From: JAGQNP01 sp038257245
GTDB lineage: Bacteria; Patescibacteriota; Saccharimonadia; Saccharimonadales; JACQNP01
Assembly: GCA_038257245.1 (NCBI GenBank)
Contig: JBBSJL010000030.1
Coordinates: 1-5,301, forward strand
Direction: 5' to 3'
Length of the DNA stretch: 5,301 bases
Of this stretch, positions 4,376 through 5,301 are shown one piece after another. The translations under genes and the position numbers were made by a program. The notes beneath the pieces were generated by a model that saw only the letters and a list, made by a program, of their open reading frames with translations, made no database searches and was not told where the DNA came from. Each line of letters starts with the position of its first letter. Within the stretch, counting starts at the first letter, position 1.

Positions 4376-4585
4376 TTATTTTACAACTCTTAAGCTTGGC
4401 TTATTCAATGATCTATTTTCTTCGAACTCACAAAATTGCTCATATCTTGTGCTTTCTTCAATACGAACTTCTTCGTCACAAAGTAACGCCTCGCGCAAAA
4501 CGTCTGAACATATCCAACTAAGTGTCTTCTGGGTGTTCATTTCGTCCTCGTAGCTGCTAAGTTCAGACAAGTCCACCCCCCTCAT
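4376..4585 (-). CDS. Small acidic hypothetical protein, 69 residues
   Basis: I do not recognise it. It is strongly acidic (about 15 Glu/Asp), with a SELSSYEDE stretch near 7-15, three cysteines (C26, C36, C52) and a helix-rich middle; no membrane segment is seen. Its ATG at 4585 overlaps the last 23 bases of the preceding gene in another frame, with no good ribosome-binding site. It may be translated by coupling, or it may be the second half of one gene broken at the six-G run 4576-4581. One G fewer would join the two frames into one protein of about 137 residues. Opposite-strand frames here look like shadows. Confidence 0.5.
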   Translation of the reverse strand: MRGVDLSELSSYEDEMNTQKTLSWICSDVLREALLCDEEVRIEESTRYEQFCEFEENRSLNKPSLRVVK

Positions 4586-4778
4586 TCAAGCTTTCTTTCA
4601 CAATCTCTTTAGTTATATCGAGTACTCTGCCAATTTGCCACTGCGCAACTGTTTGAATTGAGGCTTCGTGTGCTCCACAATAACCAAGTAGACCTTCCTT
4701 GGAAACTTCAGGGTCTCCAGAAGAGGCCCAGAAGATTGATTTTGCTTGTGTTACGGCTTTATCGAATTCTATTCCCAT
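4563..4778 (-). CDS. Small hypothetical protein, 71 residues
   Basis: I do not recognise it. The start is the best supported in the window: AGGAG (4789-4785) lies six bases before the ATG at 4778, matching the CCTCC of the nearby 16S tail. The sequence has a central GYCGAHEAS (32-40) and a likely helix WQIGRVLDITKEIVKESL (47-64), and ends in NEGGGLV, coded by the six-G run. It is the first gene after 16S on the same strand, and a 12-bp hairpin sits just before its ribosome-binding site. The use of a Shine-Dalgarno sequence, unlike the leaderless genes to the left, fits an internal gene on a longer transcript. It may be only the N-terminal half of one gene. Confidence 0.6.
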   Translation of the reverse strand: MGIEFDKAVTQAKSIFWASSGDPEVSKEGLLGYCGAHEASIQTVAQWQIGRVLDITKEIVKESLNEGGGLV

Positions 4779-4794
4779 ATATATCTCCTAAATT

Positions 4795-4824
4795 AACAAA
4801 CACTTCCATTTAGAAGTGTTTGTT
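4795..4824. terminator. 12-bp hairpin between 16S and the small genes, possible bidirectional terminator
   Basis: AACAAACACTTC (4795-4806) pairs perfectly with GAAGTGTTTGTT (4813-4824) around a 6-nt loop. Rightward it is followed by TTCGTT, leftward by AATTT and then the ribosome-binding site of the 71-residue ORF. The stem is strong but both T tails are mediocre. It may partly terminate the 16S transcript or act as a processing or mRNA 5'-protecting stem. Confidence 0.5.
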
Positions 4825-4886
4825 TTCGTTAAAACTCTATGTAGTGCAGACCAACTCAGATCGTGTTACAGAATACTGATGTCTTG

Positions 4887-4936
4887 TCCGGCAAATGCCG
4901 GATGAGTAAATTGTCAGTACTGATTTTACAATTTAC
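4887..4936 (-). repeat. Tandem hairpins in the 16S trailer
   Basis: TCCGGC-AAAT-GCCGGA (4887-4902) makes a 6-bp stem. GTAAATTGT (4906-4914) pairs perfectly with ACAATTTAC (4928-4936), a 9-bp stem with a 13-nt loop. No T tract follows either, so these look like structured trailer RNA rather than terminators. Confidence 0.65.
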
Positions 4937-4946
4937 CAAGATCGAC

Positions 4947-5077
4947 CTAGCTAAGATACTTCTCACAAAAGTTCGAAGTCTATAGTTGATAGATAATAAT
5001 TGATAGTTGATGTTACTCATCTATGAACTATTAATCCTTAACTATGCTTCGCGCTTCAGTGAGAAGCACCTTGCTAG
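4947..5077 (-). repeat. Long nested stem directly after 16S
   Basis: CTAGC and CTTCTCAC (4947-4966) pair with GTGAGAAG and GCTAG (5059-5077), about 16 pairs of a 19-20 bp stem. It starts 13 bases after the 16S 3' end. Inside, ATAGTTGATAGAT (4982-4994) pairs with ATCTATGAACTAT (5019-5031) at 12 of 13 positions. The loop carries repeated TTGATAG units. It probably presents a cleavage site for 3' maturation of 16S. This differs from the usual design, in which the 16S trailer pairs with the 5' leader. Confidence 0.55.
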
Positions 5078-5090
5078 TATATCTCCCTAG

Positions 5091-5301
<211 letters not shown>

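Noticed and set aside
4237..4553. Two overlapping + strand ORFs (4237-4521 and 4371-4553)
   Set aside because: They run through the hairpins at 4275-4353 and antisense to the 69-residue minus-strand ORF. Their GTG/ATG starts lack ribosome-binding sites, and the minus frames have a supported upstream start.

Overview
The window looks like part of a small bacterial genome, most plausibly Patescibacteria/CPR and perhaps Saccharibacteria. The evidence is indirect: a bacterial 16S 3' end with non-standard bases next to the anti-Shine-Dalgarno, a membrane protein of the DUF2207 type, very tight gene packing, and two divergent genes whose extended -10 boxes lie only 6 to 12 bases before the ATG, so that their mRNAs would be leaderless or nearly so. 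All coding regions read with TGA as stop. The phylum call is an inference and needs the complete 16S.

Layout, left to right. Bases 1-197 hold no gene, but contain a perfect 20-bp AT-rich inverted repeat and a weak leftward promoter candidate. Bases 198-590 form a complete leftward tRNA unit: promoter, tRNA-Ala(UGC), a spacer filled with tRNA-Ile-derived fragments in both orientations, tRNA-Ile(GAU), and an intrinsic terminator. Bases 583-1899 encode, leftward, a zinc metallopeptidase of the DUF1704/MATCAP type. A 182-bp divergent control region follows. Rightward come a 126-residue protein of unknown function and a GNAT N-acetyltransferase. These converge on a leftward DUF2207-like membrane protein, and the two stop codons share one CTAG. 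Bases 4034-4375 have no gene but contain a chain of five hairpins, one a 102-nt rod that may be a structured RNA. Two small overlapping leftward ORFs (4376-4778) follow; a run of six G in their overlap suggests a frameshifted or shiftable single gene. A 12-bp hairpin and about 260 bp of foldable trailer lead to the 3' end of a leftward 16S rRNA gene (5091-5301, cut by the window edge).

Taken together, tRNA-Ala and tRNA-Ile, which in most bacteria lie a few hundred bases after 16S inside the rRNA operon, are here on the same strand but about 4.5 kb downstream. Protein genes on both strands lie between, and the tRNAs have their own promoter and terminator. This looks like an rRNA operon that has been split apart. 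The protein genes do not form an obvious pathway. The best candidates for new biology are the bacterial MATCAP-like peptidase, the hairpin-rich region 4080-4353, and the tRNA-fragment spacer.
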